Below, one piece after another: positions 10,530 through 20,203 of a stretch of DNA of 64,000 bases. This DNA comes from Vibrio sp. SS-MA-C1-2 (GTDB lineage Bacteria > Pseudomonadota > Gammaproteobacteria > Enterobacterales > Vibrionaceae), in the NCBI RefSeq assembly GCF_021513135.1, contig NZ_CP090981.1, positions 3,002,810 to 3,066,809 of the forward strand. The letters run 5' to 3'. The translations under genes and the position numbers were made by a program. How positions within the stretch are numbered: the stretch's first letter is position 1; each line of letters begins with the position of its first letter. Under the pieces are notes generated by a model that saw only the letters and a list, made by a program, of their open reading frames with translations, was not told the DNA's origin and ran no database searches.

Positions 10530-11405
10530 ATGCGCAAAACTCTTTTAGCTTTAAGCTCTCTGGCTGCTTTATCTACATTTAGTGTTCAAGCTGCAGACTA
10601 CTCAGACGATATCCATAAAAACGATTATAAATGGGGTCAATTTAACCTCATGTATGCATTAGATGAAAAACCGCAAGATAAAACTTCACCTAATTCAGAT
10701 AATGGGCATAACTACCTTGAGTTAGAGTTTGGTGGCCGCTCTGGCATTGTTGATCTGTATGGTTACCTTGATATCTTCAACATCACTGAAAACAGTCATT
10801 CTGATAAAGATGGCCAGAATAAAATGTATTTAAAGTTGAACCCTCGTTTTTCACTTGATGCAATGACAGGCAAAGATCTCTCTTTTGGCCCAGTTCAAGA
10901 GCTTTATATTGCTACCCTTTTTGAAATTGGTGGTGGTGGCGCTTCTTATGATGGCTATAAAGAGAAAAGTGATGGTTCATATGAAGAGGTAACCTACGGT
11001 GGCACTGACACTAACGGTTATAAAGTCGGTTTAGGTTCCGATATCATGGTACCTTGGTTAGGAAAGATGGGCTTAAATCTGTATGCGGTTTATGATATGA
11101 ATGCTAAGGCATGGAATGGTGCTCAAATTTCAACTAACTGGTTTAAGCCTTTTTATACTTTCAACAACGATAGTTTCCTATCCTTCCAAGGTTATGTCGA
11201 TTGGCAATTCTCTGATGACTCTTTTAAAGGTACGAAACAAGCAGACAATGGCGGTGGTGCCTTCTTTGGACTTTATTGGCATTCAGAGCACTATGCTGCT
11301 GGTTATGGCTTAAAAGGGTATAAAGATGTTTACTTAATCCCTGATACCACGGATTTCGCAAGTAGTGGTTGGTCTCATTACTTCAGTGTGACTTATAAGT
11401 TCTAA
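10530..11405 (+). CDS. tsx: Nucleoside-specific outer-membrane channel, Tsx/OmpK family
   Basis: Tsx-family channels admit nucleosides across the outer membrane; the Vibrio version is often named OmpK and is a phage receptor in some vibrios. The 291-residue protein has a 21-residue Sec signal peptide (cleavage after SVQA) and alternating beta-strand sequence. It ends with the barrel signature SHYFSVTYKF, terminal Phe included. The segment DDIHKNDYKWGQFNLMYA is characteristic of the family. A perfect CRP-type site lies upstream and a strong hairpin terminator downstream, so it is probably monocistronic. Confidence 0.9.
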   Translation: MRKTLLALSSLAALSTFSVQAADYSDDIHKNDYKWGQFNLMYALDEKPQDKTSPNSDNGHNYLELEFGGRSGIVDLYGYLDIFNITENSHSDKDGQNKMYLKLNPRFSLDAMTGKDLSFGPVQELYIATLFEIGGGGASYDGYKEKSDGSYEEVTYGGTDTNGYKVGLGSDIMVPWLGKMGLNLYAVYDMNAKAWNGAQISTNWFKPFYTFNNDSFLSFQGYVDWQFSDDSFKGTKQADNGGGAFFGLYWHSEHYAAGYGLKGYKDVYLIPDTTDFASSGWSHYFSVTYKF

Positions 11406-11436
11406 GCTAAATAGAACTTATTAAAATTATTTCGAT

Positions 11437-11467
11437 AAAGAGCTGACCTTGATGTTGGCTCTTTTTT
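11437..11467 (+). terminator. Rho-independent terminator of tsx
   Basis: An 11-bp stem with G-T pairs, AAAGAGCTGAC paired to GTTGGCTCTTT around a CTTGAT loop, is followed by a T run. It is 32 bp after the tsx stop. Confidence 0.8.
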
Positions 11468-11629
11468 ATTAAGTATCGCCTCAAAAACCTCTTTTCTTAC
11501 TTAGCTCTTTTTAACAATTTTTAACCATTATTTAAGTGTCAATGCTCTCCCCTGTTAACTAATATTGCCGATAATGATTTCCATAGTATAATCGTTGAGA
11601 TAATGACAATCATAAGATAGGGTTCAATT

Positions 11630-12319
11630 ATGTCGAATAATCATTCTGGTGCAGCACAAGATCTTTTAATGGAAATTGAGAGTAAGGATATTCTGGTTCT
11701 ATTGGCGCCCGGTATTGAAGAGATGGAAGCGGTCATTACTATCGACACTTTAGTTCGAGCGGGGTTTAATGTCACGACCGCAAGTACTGCATTTGATGGT
11801 CGTTTAGATATCCTCTGTTCACGAGGTGTAACCTTGGTAGCTGATACCACCATTGCCAAAGTTGCAGATGATGAGTTTGAGTGTATTGTCTTACCGGGTG
11901 GAGCTGAAGGCGCAAAGTGCTTCCGTGATAGCCCATTGGTGATTGAGATAATAAAACAACAGATCTGCGACCAGCGTTGGGTTGCGGCTATCTGTGCGTC
12001 CCCTGCTTTAGTATTGGCTCATCATAATATCTACCCTCAAGCCTTTATGACCTGTCATCCTGACTTTGCCAGTCATATTCCTGAGTACTACTTAAAAACT
12101 AAGCGTGTCATGGTCGATACGATTCATAATTTGATCACTAGCCAAGGGCCGGGGACGGCACAAGAGTTTGCGCTAGAGATTGTTAGTCAATTGACCAGTA
12201 AACAACATGCAACAGATACTGCCGCGCCAATGGTTTTACTGCCAAGTATTGTTTTTTCAGCTCAAAGTATCGAAAACCAAAAGAAAATTTGGAAGCAGAG
12301 CAACAAAATGAATAGCTAA
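11630..12319 (+). CDS. yajL: DJ-1/PfpI family protein YajL
   Basis: YajL is the bacterial DJ-1 homologue, linked to protection against oxidative and carbonyl damage; its exact catalytic role is debated. The 229-residue protein has the DJ-1 fold markers: the acidic residue in APGIEEMEA, the VLPGGAEG loop, and the nucleophile-elbow cysteine Cys122 in AAICASPALVL. It is longer than E. coli YajL, with about 15 extra residues at the start and a 25-residue tail. AGGG precedes the chosen ATG. It converges on thiI, its usual neighbour in enterobacteria. Confidence 0.88.
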   Translation: MSNNHSGAAQDLLMEIESKDILVLLAPGIEEMEAVITIDTLVRAGFNVTTASTAFDGRLDILCSRGVTLVADTTIAKVADDEFECIVLPGGAEGAKCFRDSPLVIEIIKQQICDQRWVAAICASPALVLAHHNIYPQAFMTCHPDFASHIPEYYLKTKRVMVDTIHNLITSQGPGTAQEFALEIVSQLTSKQHATDTAAPMVLLPSIVFSAQSIENQKKIWKQSNKMNS

Positions 12320-12365
12320 TCATTTTTCACTTTATTCAAAATTACTGAACAAATTTCCAAATAAA

Positions 12366-12396
12366 AAGACCGGTTTAAATTCACTAAACCGGCCTT
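12366..12396. terminator. Bidirectional terminator between yajL and thiI
   Basis: CCGGTTTA pairs with TAAACCGG across a 7-base loop, flanked by AAAAAG on the left and CCTT on the right. It sits between two convergent genes. The T tract is better on the minus strand. Confidence 0.65.
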
Positions 12397-12445
12397 ACTA
12401 TTCAATGATTTAAAATCATTTCTGCCCCACCAAGAAATTGATAAA

Positions 12446-13894
12446 TTAAGGACGGTAAACCTTAATATTATTGAAGCCTTGGTCTTTCAAATACAGTGCC
12501 TGGAGACGACTCATCACACCACGATCACAATACAATAAGTAGTTTTTAGACTGATCTAAGTCACCAAATTTGGTTGCTAACTTGAAGAATGGAAGATGAA
12601 TCACTTCAATATCATCCAGCTCTAAAGGACTCTGCTCTTCTTCTTCTGCACTACGAATATCAAGCACAACACTGTTGCTATCAATCTCTTCAACAAGCTC
12701 AACATCAGGCGCTTGTTCTTGACTCTCTTTTGCAATGTCACGAATATCCATAATACGTGCATTCTCCACTACGCTAGTTAAGATTGAGAAATCAAAGTTC
12801 TCTTCTTCGCGTTCAAGCTTGGCTCTCTCTGCTTTAATGGTTGGCTTTTTAGAGATCACACCGCAGAACTCAGGCATGACTTTAGCAAACTCTTCAGTAC
12901 CAATAACACGAGAAAGATCAACGATATCTTGTTTATCCCATGTCACAAGAGGGCGCAGAATCAATGCATCTGTCGCTTGATCGATCATTTTTAAGTTGGT
13001 TAAGGTTTGGCTAGATACTTGACCTAATGCTTCACCCGTCACTAATGCTTGAATACCAAAACGATCGGCTACATCACTGGCCGCTCGGACAAACATACGT
13101 TTAAGAATAACACCCATTTGAGCATCATCCACTTTTTCTAAAATTTCTGCGACAACCGGTTCAAAATCAATGCTGATGAATTTTACTTTTGCTGAAGAAC
13201 CGTATTTATGCCATAAGAAACTTGCCACCTCTTTAACGCCAGTTTCATGCACTGCACCACCAAGGTTAAAGAAACAGTAATGAACTTTACTGCCACGTTT
13301 AATATGAAGATAGCTAGAAACCCCTGAATCATAACCCCCAGAGATTAAGCTCAATACATCTTCTTGCGTCCCCATAGGGAAACCACCTAACCCTGCAAAA
13401 CGGTTAAGTACAAGGTTGAGTTTTTCATTATCGATATCAAGATTGACGGTAATATCTGGACGTTTTAATTGAACACGTGCCGATTCAACAGATTGGTTAA
13501 GACCACCACCAATATAACGCTCAGCATCAATTGAAGTAAAATCATGCTTACCGCGACGCTTCACACGAACACAAAAGCTCTTTCCTTCGATCTGACTTTT
13601 CACTACCGCTTCTGTTTGTAGGTAAATATCATGGAGATCAATAAAGTCACTTTGCGTCACTTCTAATACATGATTCACACCCGGAGTATTGGTAAGAACT
13701 TCAAGGACAACATCTCGCTTTTCATCATCGTTACATTGGATCTCAATATGATCCCAGCGATTAAAAACAGCCACCTTCTCTATTCTTCGTTTCAATATGT
13801 TACGTAAATTACTATCCAGGATCTTAGTAAAACGTTTACGCACAGATTGACTCTTTACGATCACTTCTGGATGAATTTTAACAATAAATTTCAT
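12446..13894 (-). CDS. thiI: tRNA 4-thiouridine synthetase / thiamine sulfur carrier ThiI
   Basis: ThiI transfers sulfur to U8 of tRNA (s4U, a near-UV sensor) and can supply sulfur for the thiamine thiazole. Domain order is an N-terminal ferredoxin-like and THUMP region (about 1-170), a PP-loop adenylation domain with SGGYDSGV near 190, and a C-terminal rhodanese domain. The persulfide cysteine is visible in [10 protein letters not shown]. The ATG at 13894 ([11 protein letters not shown]) matches E. coli ThiI and has AAGG at good spacing; a GTG four codons earlier is less likely. Complete length, 482 residues. Confidence 0.95.
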   Translation of the reverse strand: MKFIVKIHPEVIVKSQSVRKRFTKILDSNLRNILKRRIEKVAVFNRWDHIEIQCNDDEKRDVVLEVLTNTPGVNHVLEVTQSDFIDLHDIYLQTEAVVKSQIEGKSFCVRVKRRGKHDFTSIDAERYIGGGLNQSVESARVQLKRPDITVNLDIDNEKLNLVLNRFAGLGGFPMGTQEDVLSLISGGYDSGVSSYLHIKRGSKVHYCFFNLGGAVHETGVKEVASFLWHKYGSSAKVKFISIDFEPVVAEILEKVDDAQMGVILKRMFVRAASDVADRFGIQALVTGEALGQVSSQTLTNLKMIDQATDALILRPLVTWDKQDIVDLSRVIGTEEFAKVMPEFCGVISKKPTIKAERAKLEREEENFDFSILTSVVENARIMDIRDIAKESQEQAPDVELVEEIDSNSVVLDIRSAEEEEQSPLELDDIEVIHLPFFKLATKFGDLDQSKNYLLYCDRGVMSRLQALYLKDQGFNNIKVYRP

Positions 13895-14266
13895 AACAGC
13901 CTTCACAATATAAATAACAAAAAATAGAGACTATTGAGCACTGCAGCTAATCAATAGTCATTAGAGATCTCAATTATAGCTCATCGTCCAACCAGAGGGG
14001 AAAGTATCACCATTTGCTTTATCAAAAGTCAAACATCACTATAAAGTAGGGCGCGGATTATACATCATGGCAACTAGATGCTGAAATGTTATAATAAAAA
14101 AAGTTATCAATAAGGCAACTTCCATCAATATTTCCTTGTTCATCATGCTAAAATTAGATGATTCCATTAGAAATATAATTTATCACACAAAAAAGATAAC
14201 TATATTTGACCACCAGACTATGGTGCGTTAACTTTCTCTTAAGCATTCCAATAGAAAAATGTAACT
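13895..14266. other. Divergent intergenic region thiI / xseB
   Basis: This 372-bp AT-rich gap separates thiI (leftward) from xseB (rightward). No TPP riboswitch-like or other RNA motif was recognised. A possible xseB promoter is listed separately; nothing else is evident. Confidence 0.5.
14206..14234 (+). promoter_or_regulatory. Possible sigma70 promoter for xseB-ispA-dxs
   Basis: TTGACC (14206-14211) and TAACTT (14229-14234) are 17 bp apart, 32 bp upstream of the xseB start. The -35 is close to consensus and the -10 is weak. Sequence-only guess. Confidence 0.35.
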
Positions 14267-14509
14267 ATGGCCAATAAAAAAGTTGAAAATATGTCGTTTG
14301 AAGCCTCAACGACAGAGTTAGATTCGATAGTTAGTGAACTAGAACTTGGTGAGCTAGCATTAGAAGACGCACTGAAAAAGTTTGAACGTGGCATTACTCT
14401 TGCTCGCCATAGTCAACAAAAATTATCTCAAGCAGAACAACGTGTTGAAATATTACTTCAGCAAGATGAAAATGCAGCTTTAACACCATTTGATACGAAT
14501 GATGAGTAA
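14267..14509 (+). CDS. xseB: Exodeoxyribonuclease VII small subunit
   Basis: XseB combines with XseA to form exonuclease VII, which degrades single-stranded DNA from both ends. The 80-residue protein carries the family core: FEASTTELDSIVSELELGEL, LEDALKKFERGITLAR and LSQAEQRVEILL, forming a helical hairpin. It ends LTPFDTNDE, like E. coli XseB. The first ATG gives the expected N-terminal length, although its ribosome-binding site is weak. It overlaps ispA by a few bases, the standard xseB-ispA-dxs operon arrangement. Confidence 0.94.
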   Translation: MANKKVENMSFEASTTELDSIVSELELGELALEDALKKFERGITLARHSQQKLSQAEQRVEILLQQDENAALTPFDTNDE

Positions 14510-15401
14510 TCAATCATTCGCTGTGTTAATGCAGCACTGCCAAGATAGAAGCAATCAATCCTTAGCAAACTGGTTAACTCAACCAAGTTGTGAGGACTCT
14601 CGTTTATTAGAAGCGATGCGTCATGGTGCTTTATTAGGCGGTAAACGAATTAGACCTTTTTTGGTCTATACTATCGGACAGATGCTTAGTGTATCAGAAG
14701 ACGATCTCGATACCCCAGCAGCCGCCATAGAGTTTATTCATGCTTACTCATTAATTCATGATGACCTCCCAGCAATGGATGATGATGAACTACGCCGCGG
14801 ACAACCAACTTGTCATATCGTTTTTGATGAAGCTATTGCTATTTTAGCTGGCGATGCACTACAAACACTCGCTTTTGAAGTACTTGCAAGTGGTCAATTA
14901 TCAAAAGAAGCTGAAAGTCAACGTATTGCGATGATTCAAGCTCTAGCTCGAGCATCGGGTGCGGCGGGAATGTGTGTTGGACAAGCTTATGATCTTGAAG
15001 CTGAAAATCAACAAGTATCACTTCAGCATCTACAAAAGATCCACCAGCATAAAACCGGAGCCCTAATAAGTTGTGCAATAACATTAGGCGCATTAGCTGC
15101 AGGTCAGCGTGGTGTGGCTATTTTAGAGCCATTAAATCAATTTTCTTCAGCTATTGGTTTAGCATTTCAAGTTCAAGACGATATACTTGATATAACCAGT
15201 GACACCAGTACATTAGGAAAACCTAGCGGTTCAGATCTTGAACTTCATAAAAGTACTTACCCTTCACTCCTCGGTTTAGAAGGGGCAAAAGAGAAAGCTC
15301 AACTGCTGTTGCAAGACGCGTTGGAAGCGCTTAAAGCCATTCCTTATGATACAACACAATTAGAAGCATTCGCCCGATATATCATCGAGCGCAATAATTA
15401 A
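14502..15401 (+). CDS. ispA: Farnesyl diphosphate synthase (geranyltranstransferase)
   Basis: IspA condenses IPP with DMAPP and then GPP to make farnesyl diphosphate, the precursor of undecaprenyl phosphate and quinone side chains. Both aspartate-rich Mg2+-binding motifs are present: DDLPAMDDDELRRG (first) and QVQDDILD (second), as is the GALLGGKRIRPFLVY segment. The ATG at 14502 overlaps the xseB stop (ATGAGTAA), implying translational coupling. ATG 14499 is equally possible, and an upstream TTG at 14490 is unlikely. The product is about 299 residues, the normal size. Confidence 0.95.
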   Translation: MSNQSFAVLMQHCQDRSNQSLANWLTQPSCEDSRLLEAMRHGALLGGKRIRPFLVYTIGQMLSVSEDDLDTPAAAIEFIHAYSLIHDDLPAMDDDELRRGQPTCHIVFDEAIAILAGDALQTLAFEVLASGQLSKEAESQRIAMIQALARASGAAGMCVGQAYDLEAENQQVSLQHLQKIHQHKTGALISCAITLGALAAGQRGVAILEPLNQFSSAIGLAFQVQDDILDITSDTSTLGKPSGSDLELHKSTYPSLLGLEGAKEKAQLLLQDALEALKAIPYDTTQLEAFARYIIERNN

Positions 15402-15425
15402 TTCAAACAAAAGTGCTGTTATTTT

Positions 15426-17321
15426 ATGAGTTTAGATATATCAAAATACCCAACTTTAGCTCTTGCCAGCATTCCTGAAGAGCTCCGTTCATTACCTAAA
15501 GAGAGCCTGCCAACTCTTTGTGATGAGCTTCGTCGTTACCTTTTAAACTCGGTGAGTCAGTCGAGTGGTCACCTTGCCTCAGGCTTGGGGACGATTGAAC
15601 TTACTGTTGCTCTTCATTACGTTTATAACACCCCTTTTGATCAGCTAATTTGGGATGTCGGGCACCAAGCTTATCCTCATAAGATCCTAACCGGTCGTCG
15701 TGAGCAGTTACCGACGATTCGTCAAAAAGGCGGACTGCATCCATTTCCTTGGCGTGAAGAGAGTGAATATGATGTGCTTTCAGTTGGGCACTCATCGACA
15801 TCCATCAGTGCAGGCTTAGGTTTAGCTATTGCCGCGGAAAAAGAACAGAAAAATCGTAAAGTGGTCAGTGTGATTGGTGATGGTGCGATCACTGCAGGTA
15901 TGGCTTTTGAAGCGATGAATCACGCAGGTGCGGTTCATTCCGATATGCTCGTTGTTCTAAATGATAACGAAATGTCGATTTCAGAAAACGTCGGTGCTCT
16001 GAATAATCATTTAGCAAAAATCCTATCGGGTAGCTTGTACACCTCTATTCGAGAAGGTGGAAAAAAAGTATTAGCCGGTGCACCGCCGATTAAAGAATTA
16101 GTGAGACGAGCAGAAGAGCACATCAAAGGGATGGTTGTCCCTGGGACTTTATTTGAAGAGCTAGGTTTTAACTATATTGGCCCTATAGATGGTCACGATG
16201 TTAACGAGCTAGTGAAAACCCTTAAGAATATGCGTAATCTGAAAGGCCCTCAATTCCTTCATATTATGACGAAAAAAGGTAAAGGCTACGCTCCCGCTGA
16301 GAATGATCCCATCGGTTATCACGGTGTACCTAAATTTGATCCAGCTGAAAATTCACTACCAAAAAGTAGCGGTGGCAAGCCATCATACTCTAAAATATTT
16401 GGCAATTGGCTCTGTGATATGGCCGCTATCGATCCTAAATTAGTGGCGATTACTCCTGCAATGCGTGAAGGTTCAGGCATGGTGGAGTTCTCTAAAAAAT
16501 TCCCAGAGCAATATATCGACGTTGCAATTGCAGAACAACATGCCGTGACGTTGGCAACAGGTTTAGCAATTGGTGGCAATCATCCGATTGTTGCAATCTA
16601 CTCAACCTTCTTACAACGCGGTTATGACCAACTGATCCATGATATTGCGATTATGGATCTGCCGGTGATGTTTGCTATCGATCGTGCAGGTTTAGTCGGT
16701 GCTGATGGTCAAACACACCAAGGTGCTTTTGATCTTAGCTTTATGCGCTGTATTCCTAACATGGTGATTATGGCACCTAGTGATGAGAATGAGTGTCGTC
16801 AGATGCTTTATACGGGCCACCAGCATCAAGGACCAAGTGCCGTCCGTTATCCGCGTGGTACAGGTTCTGGTGCTGAAGTTATTGAAGAGATGACTGCCAT
16901 TGAAATTGGTAAAGGTGTGATTCGTCGTCAATATCAACAACAAAATGAAAAAGCTGACAATAAAGAGAAAGTCGCTATTCTAAACTTTGGTACTTTCCTC
17001 TCAGAAGCACTCATCGCTGCAGAATCGCTCAATGCAACAGTCGTTGATATGCGTTTTGTAAAACCTATTGATGAAGATCTGACTAAAAAAATCGCAGCTG
17101 AGCATGATATTATCGTGACCCTTGAAGAGAATACTATCAAAGGTGGTGCAGGTTCAGCCGTTAATGAGTTCCTCATGGCCGAGAAGATCGCCAAACCGGT
17201 CCTTAACTTAGGGCTTCCAGATCGATTCATCTCTCAAGGAACACAACAAGAACTGTGGCATGACCTTAAACTTGATGCTGAAGGAATTGAAGAACAGATC
17301 CGAGCTTATATCGAGAAATAG
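15426..17321 (+). CDS. dxs: 1-deoxy-D-xylulose-5-phosphate synthase
   Basis: Dxs is the thiamine-diphosphate enzyme that commits pyruvate and glyceraldehyde-3-phosphate to the MEP isoprenoid pathway. The 631-residue protein aligns by eye with E. coli Dxs throughout: N-terminal [15 protein letters not shown], the ThDP motif [18 protein letters not shown] near 155-172, the catalytic Glu in [11 protein letters not shown] near 372, and the transketolase C-domain. A short QN-rich insertion (near residue 505-515) explains the extra length. It lies 24 bp after ispA in the same operon and is followed by a strong terminator. Confidence 0.97.
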   Translation: MSLDISKYPTLALASIPEELRSLPKESLPTLCDELRRYLLNSVSQSSGHLASGLGTIELTVALHYVYNTPFDQLIWDVGHQAYPHKILTGRREQLPTIRQKGGLHPFPWREESEYDVLSVGHSSTSISAGLGLAIAAEKEQKNRKVVSVIGDGAITAGMAFEAMNHAGAVHSDMLVVLNDNEMSISENVGALNNHLAKILSGSLYTSIREGGKKVLAGAPPIKELVRRAEEHIKGMVVPGTLFEELGFNYIGPIDGHDVNELVKTLKNMRNLKGPQFLHIMTKKGKGYAPAENDPIGYHGVPKFDPAENSLPKSSGGKPSYSKIFGNWLCDMAAIDPKLVAITPAMREGSGMVEFSKKFPEQYIDVAIAEQHAVTLATGLAIGGNHPIVAIYSTFLQRGYDQLIHDIAIMDLPVMFAIDRAGLVGADGQTHQGAFDLSFMRCIPNMVIMAPSDENECRQMLYTGHQHQGPSAVRYPRGTGSGAEVIEEMTAIEIGKGVIRRQYQQQNEKADNKEKVAILNFGTFLSEALIAAESLNATVVDMRFVKPIDEDLTKKIAAEHDIIVTLEENTIKGGAGSAVNEFLMAEKIAKPVLNLGLPDRFISQGTQQELWHDLKLDAEGIEEQIRAYIEK

Positions 17322-17377
17322 AATCTAGATTAAATCTCGTTTTAACCCTTTCTTACTTGAAGAGTCGAATCGCCATC

Positions 17378-17406
17378 AAAAAAGCCGCTAAATTAGCGGC
17401 TTTTTA
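17378..17406. terminator. Bidirectional terminator between dxs and pgpA
   Basis: AAAGCCGCTAA pairs with TTAGCGGCTTT with almost no loop, with A and T runs on both sides. It serves the convergent dxs and pgpA genes. Confidence 0.9.
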
Positions 17407-17432
17407 TTGCGTGATTAGCAAGGTATTAAATA

Positions 17433-17933
17433 TTACCAACCCATCCAAGTGCCAAATGCCCATAGACAAGGTAAAGCAATAAAACCCGCCACAATATCAT
17501 CAATCATGATACCAAAACCGCCATGGACATTTTTATCAAAGTAGCTAATTGGCCAAGGTTTTAGCATGTCAAAGAAACGGAATAATACAAAGCCCGCAAG
17601 TAACCATTGCCAATCAAAAGGAGAAATCCCCATCATAGGCACAATACTTAACGTTATCCATAAACCAACAAATTCATCCCAAACAATTGAACCGTGATCA
17701 TGGACGCCCATATCATCTGAAGTTTTTTGACAAAGTTTACAACCAATAATTGAAGCAACAATAATCACTAACCAATAAAGTGGCCAAGATAGTTGAGCAA
17801 TAAGAAGATAAAGAGGGATCCCAGCCAGTGTCCCCATCGTGCCCGGTATAATGGGTGATAATCCACTACCGAATCCTGTCGCGAGAAAATGCGTCATATT
17901 AGATAGCTGGATCTTATCTCTTGGATCTGACAT
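17433..17933 (-). CDS. pgpA: Phosphatidylglycerophosphatase A
   Basis: PgpA dephosphorylates phosphatidylglycerophosphate to phosphatidylglycerol in the inner membrane. The 166-residue protein has the compact PgpA fold. Conserved acidic and polar motifs include the GSGLSPIIPGTMGTLAG start, the VHDHGSIVWDEFVGLW metal-binding segment and the final GGFGIMIDDIVAG. It starts 12 bp after thiL, giving the nusB-thiL-pgpA order known from E. coli. Confidence 0.94.
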   Translation of the reverse strand: MSDPRDKIQLSNMTHFLATGFGSGLSPIIPGTMGTLAGIPLYLLIAQLSWPLYWLVIIVASIIGCKLCQKTSDDMGVHDHGSIVWDEFVGLWITLSIVPMMGISPFDWQWLLAGFVLFRFFDMLKPWPISYFDKNVHGGFGIMIDDIVAGFIALPCLWAFGTWMGW

Positions 17934-17945
17934 ATGTAATTTATC

Positions 17946-18920
17946 CTATGATTTAAAATGGTCATAACCAGAAAGCGACGACCAATCCACTTTCTGTTCA
18001 TTATTTAATAATTGTAATCCAATACCTGGTTTTATCTGTCCAACACAGGTCGCATTAATCCCATTTCTCTGCATCTCAACAGTCAACTGCTCTCTTTTAT
18101 GGTTAGGGACAGTAAAGCATAGCTCATATTCTTCACCACTGGTAAGGGCAATTTTTTGAGCCTGACTTAGATCATCATGAGATGCAATTAATTCCGGAGA
18201 GAGAGGTAAATTATCGACATTTATGATCGCAGCAACATTAGATTGTTTGAGAATATGTCCCAAATCAGAAATTAAACCATCTGAAATATCAATGGCAGAG
18301 CTAGCAAATTCGCGCAATGTAATCCCGGTCACAATACGAGGATCGGCCAAATAGTGACGCTCCACTAACTGCTTTTCTATTGAGTTTAGCTTATCTGGCG
18401 GCGTTAAAATAAGCGCTAAACCTGCCGCACTATCACCCAACTCCCCTGTTACATAGATCCAATCACCAATTTTAGCACCACTACGACGTAACGATTTACC
18501 TCGAGGAACAAAACCTTGAACGGTGATCGTAATACTCAGAGGGCCTTTTGTTGTATCCCCGCCAATTAACTGTAAGTTAAAATATTCAGCTAATGAAAAG
18601 AAGCCTTCACAAAATCCAGTCAGCCAAGTTTCATCGGCTTCAGGCATTGTTAGCGCCAATGAAACCCATGCGGGGTCAGCCCCCATTGCCGCAAGATCAC
18701 TAAGATTAGCAGCCAATGCTTTATGAGCCACTAATTTAGGATCGGCATCAGCAAGAAAGTGTGTTCCAGCCGCTAACGTATCGGTACTGATCGCAATCTG
18801 GCACCCTTCTGGCACTTCTAATAGCGCACAATCATCACCAATACCGACAATCACATCGTTACGATTGACATTCTGCTGCTCAAAGTAGCGAGCAATAAGA
18901 TCAAACTCATTACAACTCAT
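17946..18920 (-). CDS. thiL: Thiamine-monophosphate kinase
   Basis: ThiL phosphorylates thiamine monophosphate to thiamine diphosphate, the active cofactor. The 324-residue protein belongs to the PurM-like ATP-binding family. The N-terminal GIGDDCALLE, then STDTLAAGTHF, the LAANLSDLAAMGADPAW block and the central GDTTKGPLSITITVQG are all typical. An intact Rho-independent terminator lies between nusB and thiL, so thiL-pgpA may have its own promoter or depend on readthrough. Confidence 0.95.
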   Translation of the reverse strand: MSCNEFDLIARYFEQQNVNRNDVIVGIGDDCALLEVPEGCQIAISTDTLAAGTHFLADADPKLVAHKALAANLSDLAAMGADPAWVSLALTMPEADETWLTGFCEGFFSLAEYFNLQLIGGDTTKGPLSITITVQGFVPRGKSLRRSGAKIGDWIYVTGELGDSAAGLALILTPPDKLNSIEKQLVERHYLADPRIVTGITLREFASSAIDISDGLISDLGHILKQSNVAAIINVDNLPLSPELIASHDDLSQAQKIALTSGEEYELCFTVPNHKREQLTVEMQRNGINATCVGQIKPGIGLQLLNNEQKVDWSSLSGYDHFKS

Positions 18921-19007
18921 AACCGGTTATATTCTCTTTACAAATATCATTGATAAGTCGCTTATTCTCTTCTTAACTATTGGAGAATTAAGCCAAAAAA
19001 CAGGCAT

Positions 19008-19037
19008 AAAAAAGGCCAGCAAATAAGCTGACCTTTT
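19008..19037 (-). terminator. Rho-independent terminator after nusB
   Basis: On the minus strand AAAGGTCAGC pairs with GCTGGCCTTT around a short loop and is followed by a T run. It lies just after the nusB stop and before thiL. Confidence 0.8.
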
Positions 19038-19052
19038 CTTAAAACTTCACAA

Positions 19053-19532
19053 TTACTTCGCTCTTGCTTTACGAAGTGATGGTGCCGCTTTATCAAGAAC
19101 ACCATTAACGAACTTGTGGCTATCTTCAGCACCGAATGCTTTAGCTAGTTCAATTGCTTCGTTAATAACAACTTTAAAAGGCACATCTTCACGTTTAGTC
19201 ATTTCATACATAGCTAAACGTAGTAGAGCTAATTCCATCTGATCAAGATCCTGTAAAGGACGAGACAGGTATGGACGCATCTTGCTATCTAACTCTTGGT
19301 AGCTCATCACTACACCCGTTAACAAGTTACGGAAATACTCAACATCAGTATCTGGTTGACTTAATTTTGGCGCTTCTGAGCGATGCTCTTCTTCTTCAAA
19401 ATCGTGTCCGCCAGAAAGAAATTGTTGTTCGATACTAGCAACATTATCTTGGGTGATCTGCCAAGAATAGATTGCTTGTAGCGCAAAGTGACGTGCATTA
19501 CGACGTGCGGCTGGTTTCACACTAACCCCCAT
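19053..19532 (-). CDS. nusB: Transcription antitermination factor NusB
   Basis: NusB, with NusE (S10), binds boxA RNA to promote antitermination of rRNA operons. The 159-residue protein has the all-helical NusB fold. Visible are [20 protein letters not shown] at the N-terminus and [33 protein letters not shown] near the end. A family-variable acidic insertion ([11 protein letters not shown]) lies near residue 50. The ATG overlaps the ribH stop (TAATG), consistent with coupling; a GTG four codons later is an alternative start. Confidence 0.95.
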   Translation of the reverse strand: MGVSVKPAARRNARHFALQAIYSWQITQDNVASIEQQFLSGGHDFEEEEHRSEAPKLSQPDTDVEYFRNLLTGVVMSYQELDSKMRPYLSRPLQDLDQMELALLRLAMYEMTKREDVPFKVVINEAIELAKAFGAEDSHKFVNGVLDKAAPSLRKARAK

Positions 19533-20002
19533 TAGGATTCAATTTGGGATAAAACATTAACCATTTCAAGCGTGCTTAGAGCTGCCTCAGCTCCCTTATT
19601 ACCAGCCTTGGTACCCGCGCGCTCGATAGCTTGTTCTATAGTATCAGTCGTTAACACACCGAATGAAATAGGAACATCAAATTCCAGGCTCACTTGTGCT
19701 AGACCTTTATTACACTCACCAGCAACAAATTCAAAATGAGGAGTACCGCCACGGATAACTGAACCTAATGCAACGATAGCATCAAATTTACCGCTACGTG
19801 CAACGCGTTGTGCAGTAATTGGCAGCTCAACTGCACCTGGGCAGCGAACAACAGTAATATTATCGCTCTTAACTTGGCCTAGACGCTCTAGAGTATCTAC
19901 CGCGCCAGCAAGTAAACTGTCATTAATGAAGCTGTTAAAGCGAGAAATAACAATTGCAATTTTTGCGTTTGGAGCAGCGATACCGCCTTCGATAATTTTC
20001 AT
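19532..20002 (-). CDS. ribH: 6,7-dimethyl-8-ribityllumazine synthase
   Basis: RibH condenses the pyrimidinedione intermediate with 3,4-dihydroxy-2-butanone 4-phosphate to give lumazine, the penultimate riboflavin step. The start at 20002 ([17 protein letters not shown]) matches the family and has a strong AGGAAG site; the open frame extends 17 codons further upstream without support. Key motifs are [12 protein letters not shown], the VPGA-like [23 protein letters not shown] with its catalytic His, and [21 protein letters not shown]. About 156 residues. It overlaps nusB by one base. Confidence 0.96.
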   Translation of the reverse strand: MKIIEGGIAAPNAKIAIVISRFNSFINDSLLAGAVDTLERLGQVKSDNITVVRCPGAVELPITAQRVARSGKFDAIVALGSVIRGGTPHFEFVAGECNKGLAQVSLEFDVPISFGVLTTDTIEQAIERAGTKAGNKGAEAALSTLEMVNVLSQIES

Positions 20003-20203
20003 GGCTCTTCCTGTAAAATCATTCTGGTGAGAGAAACCGGCGGATTCTATCACACTTATTAATAGTTAGAATAGTCACTATGAGTTTTACTTCAATAAAA
20101 CTGACTTAAAGATAGCGGTGACCATTCGACATCATTATAAAATAGGCTGAAATATTAACAACATAAATTCACCCTACTTCTATTATTACACTAAAATAAA
20201 CTT

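Noticed and set aside
13895..14266. TPP riboswitch upstream of thiI
   Set aside because: The conserved THI-box core (CTGAGA and its partner) was not found in this gap.
17349..17366. CTTTCTTACTTGAAGAGTCG after dxs as another ERIC copy
   Set aside because: Only about 15 bp resemble the left arm; none of the other blocks follow, so it is probably chance.
20003..20053. N-terminal extension of RibH
   Set aside because: The family starts at MKIIEGG, and the AGGAAG site sits just before that ATG; the upstream codons lack support.
20003..20203. FMN riboswitch upstream of ribH or ribBA
   Set aside because: I searched by eye for the conserved RFN blocks in the rib intergenic gaps and saw none.
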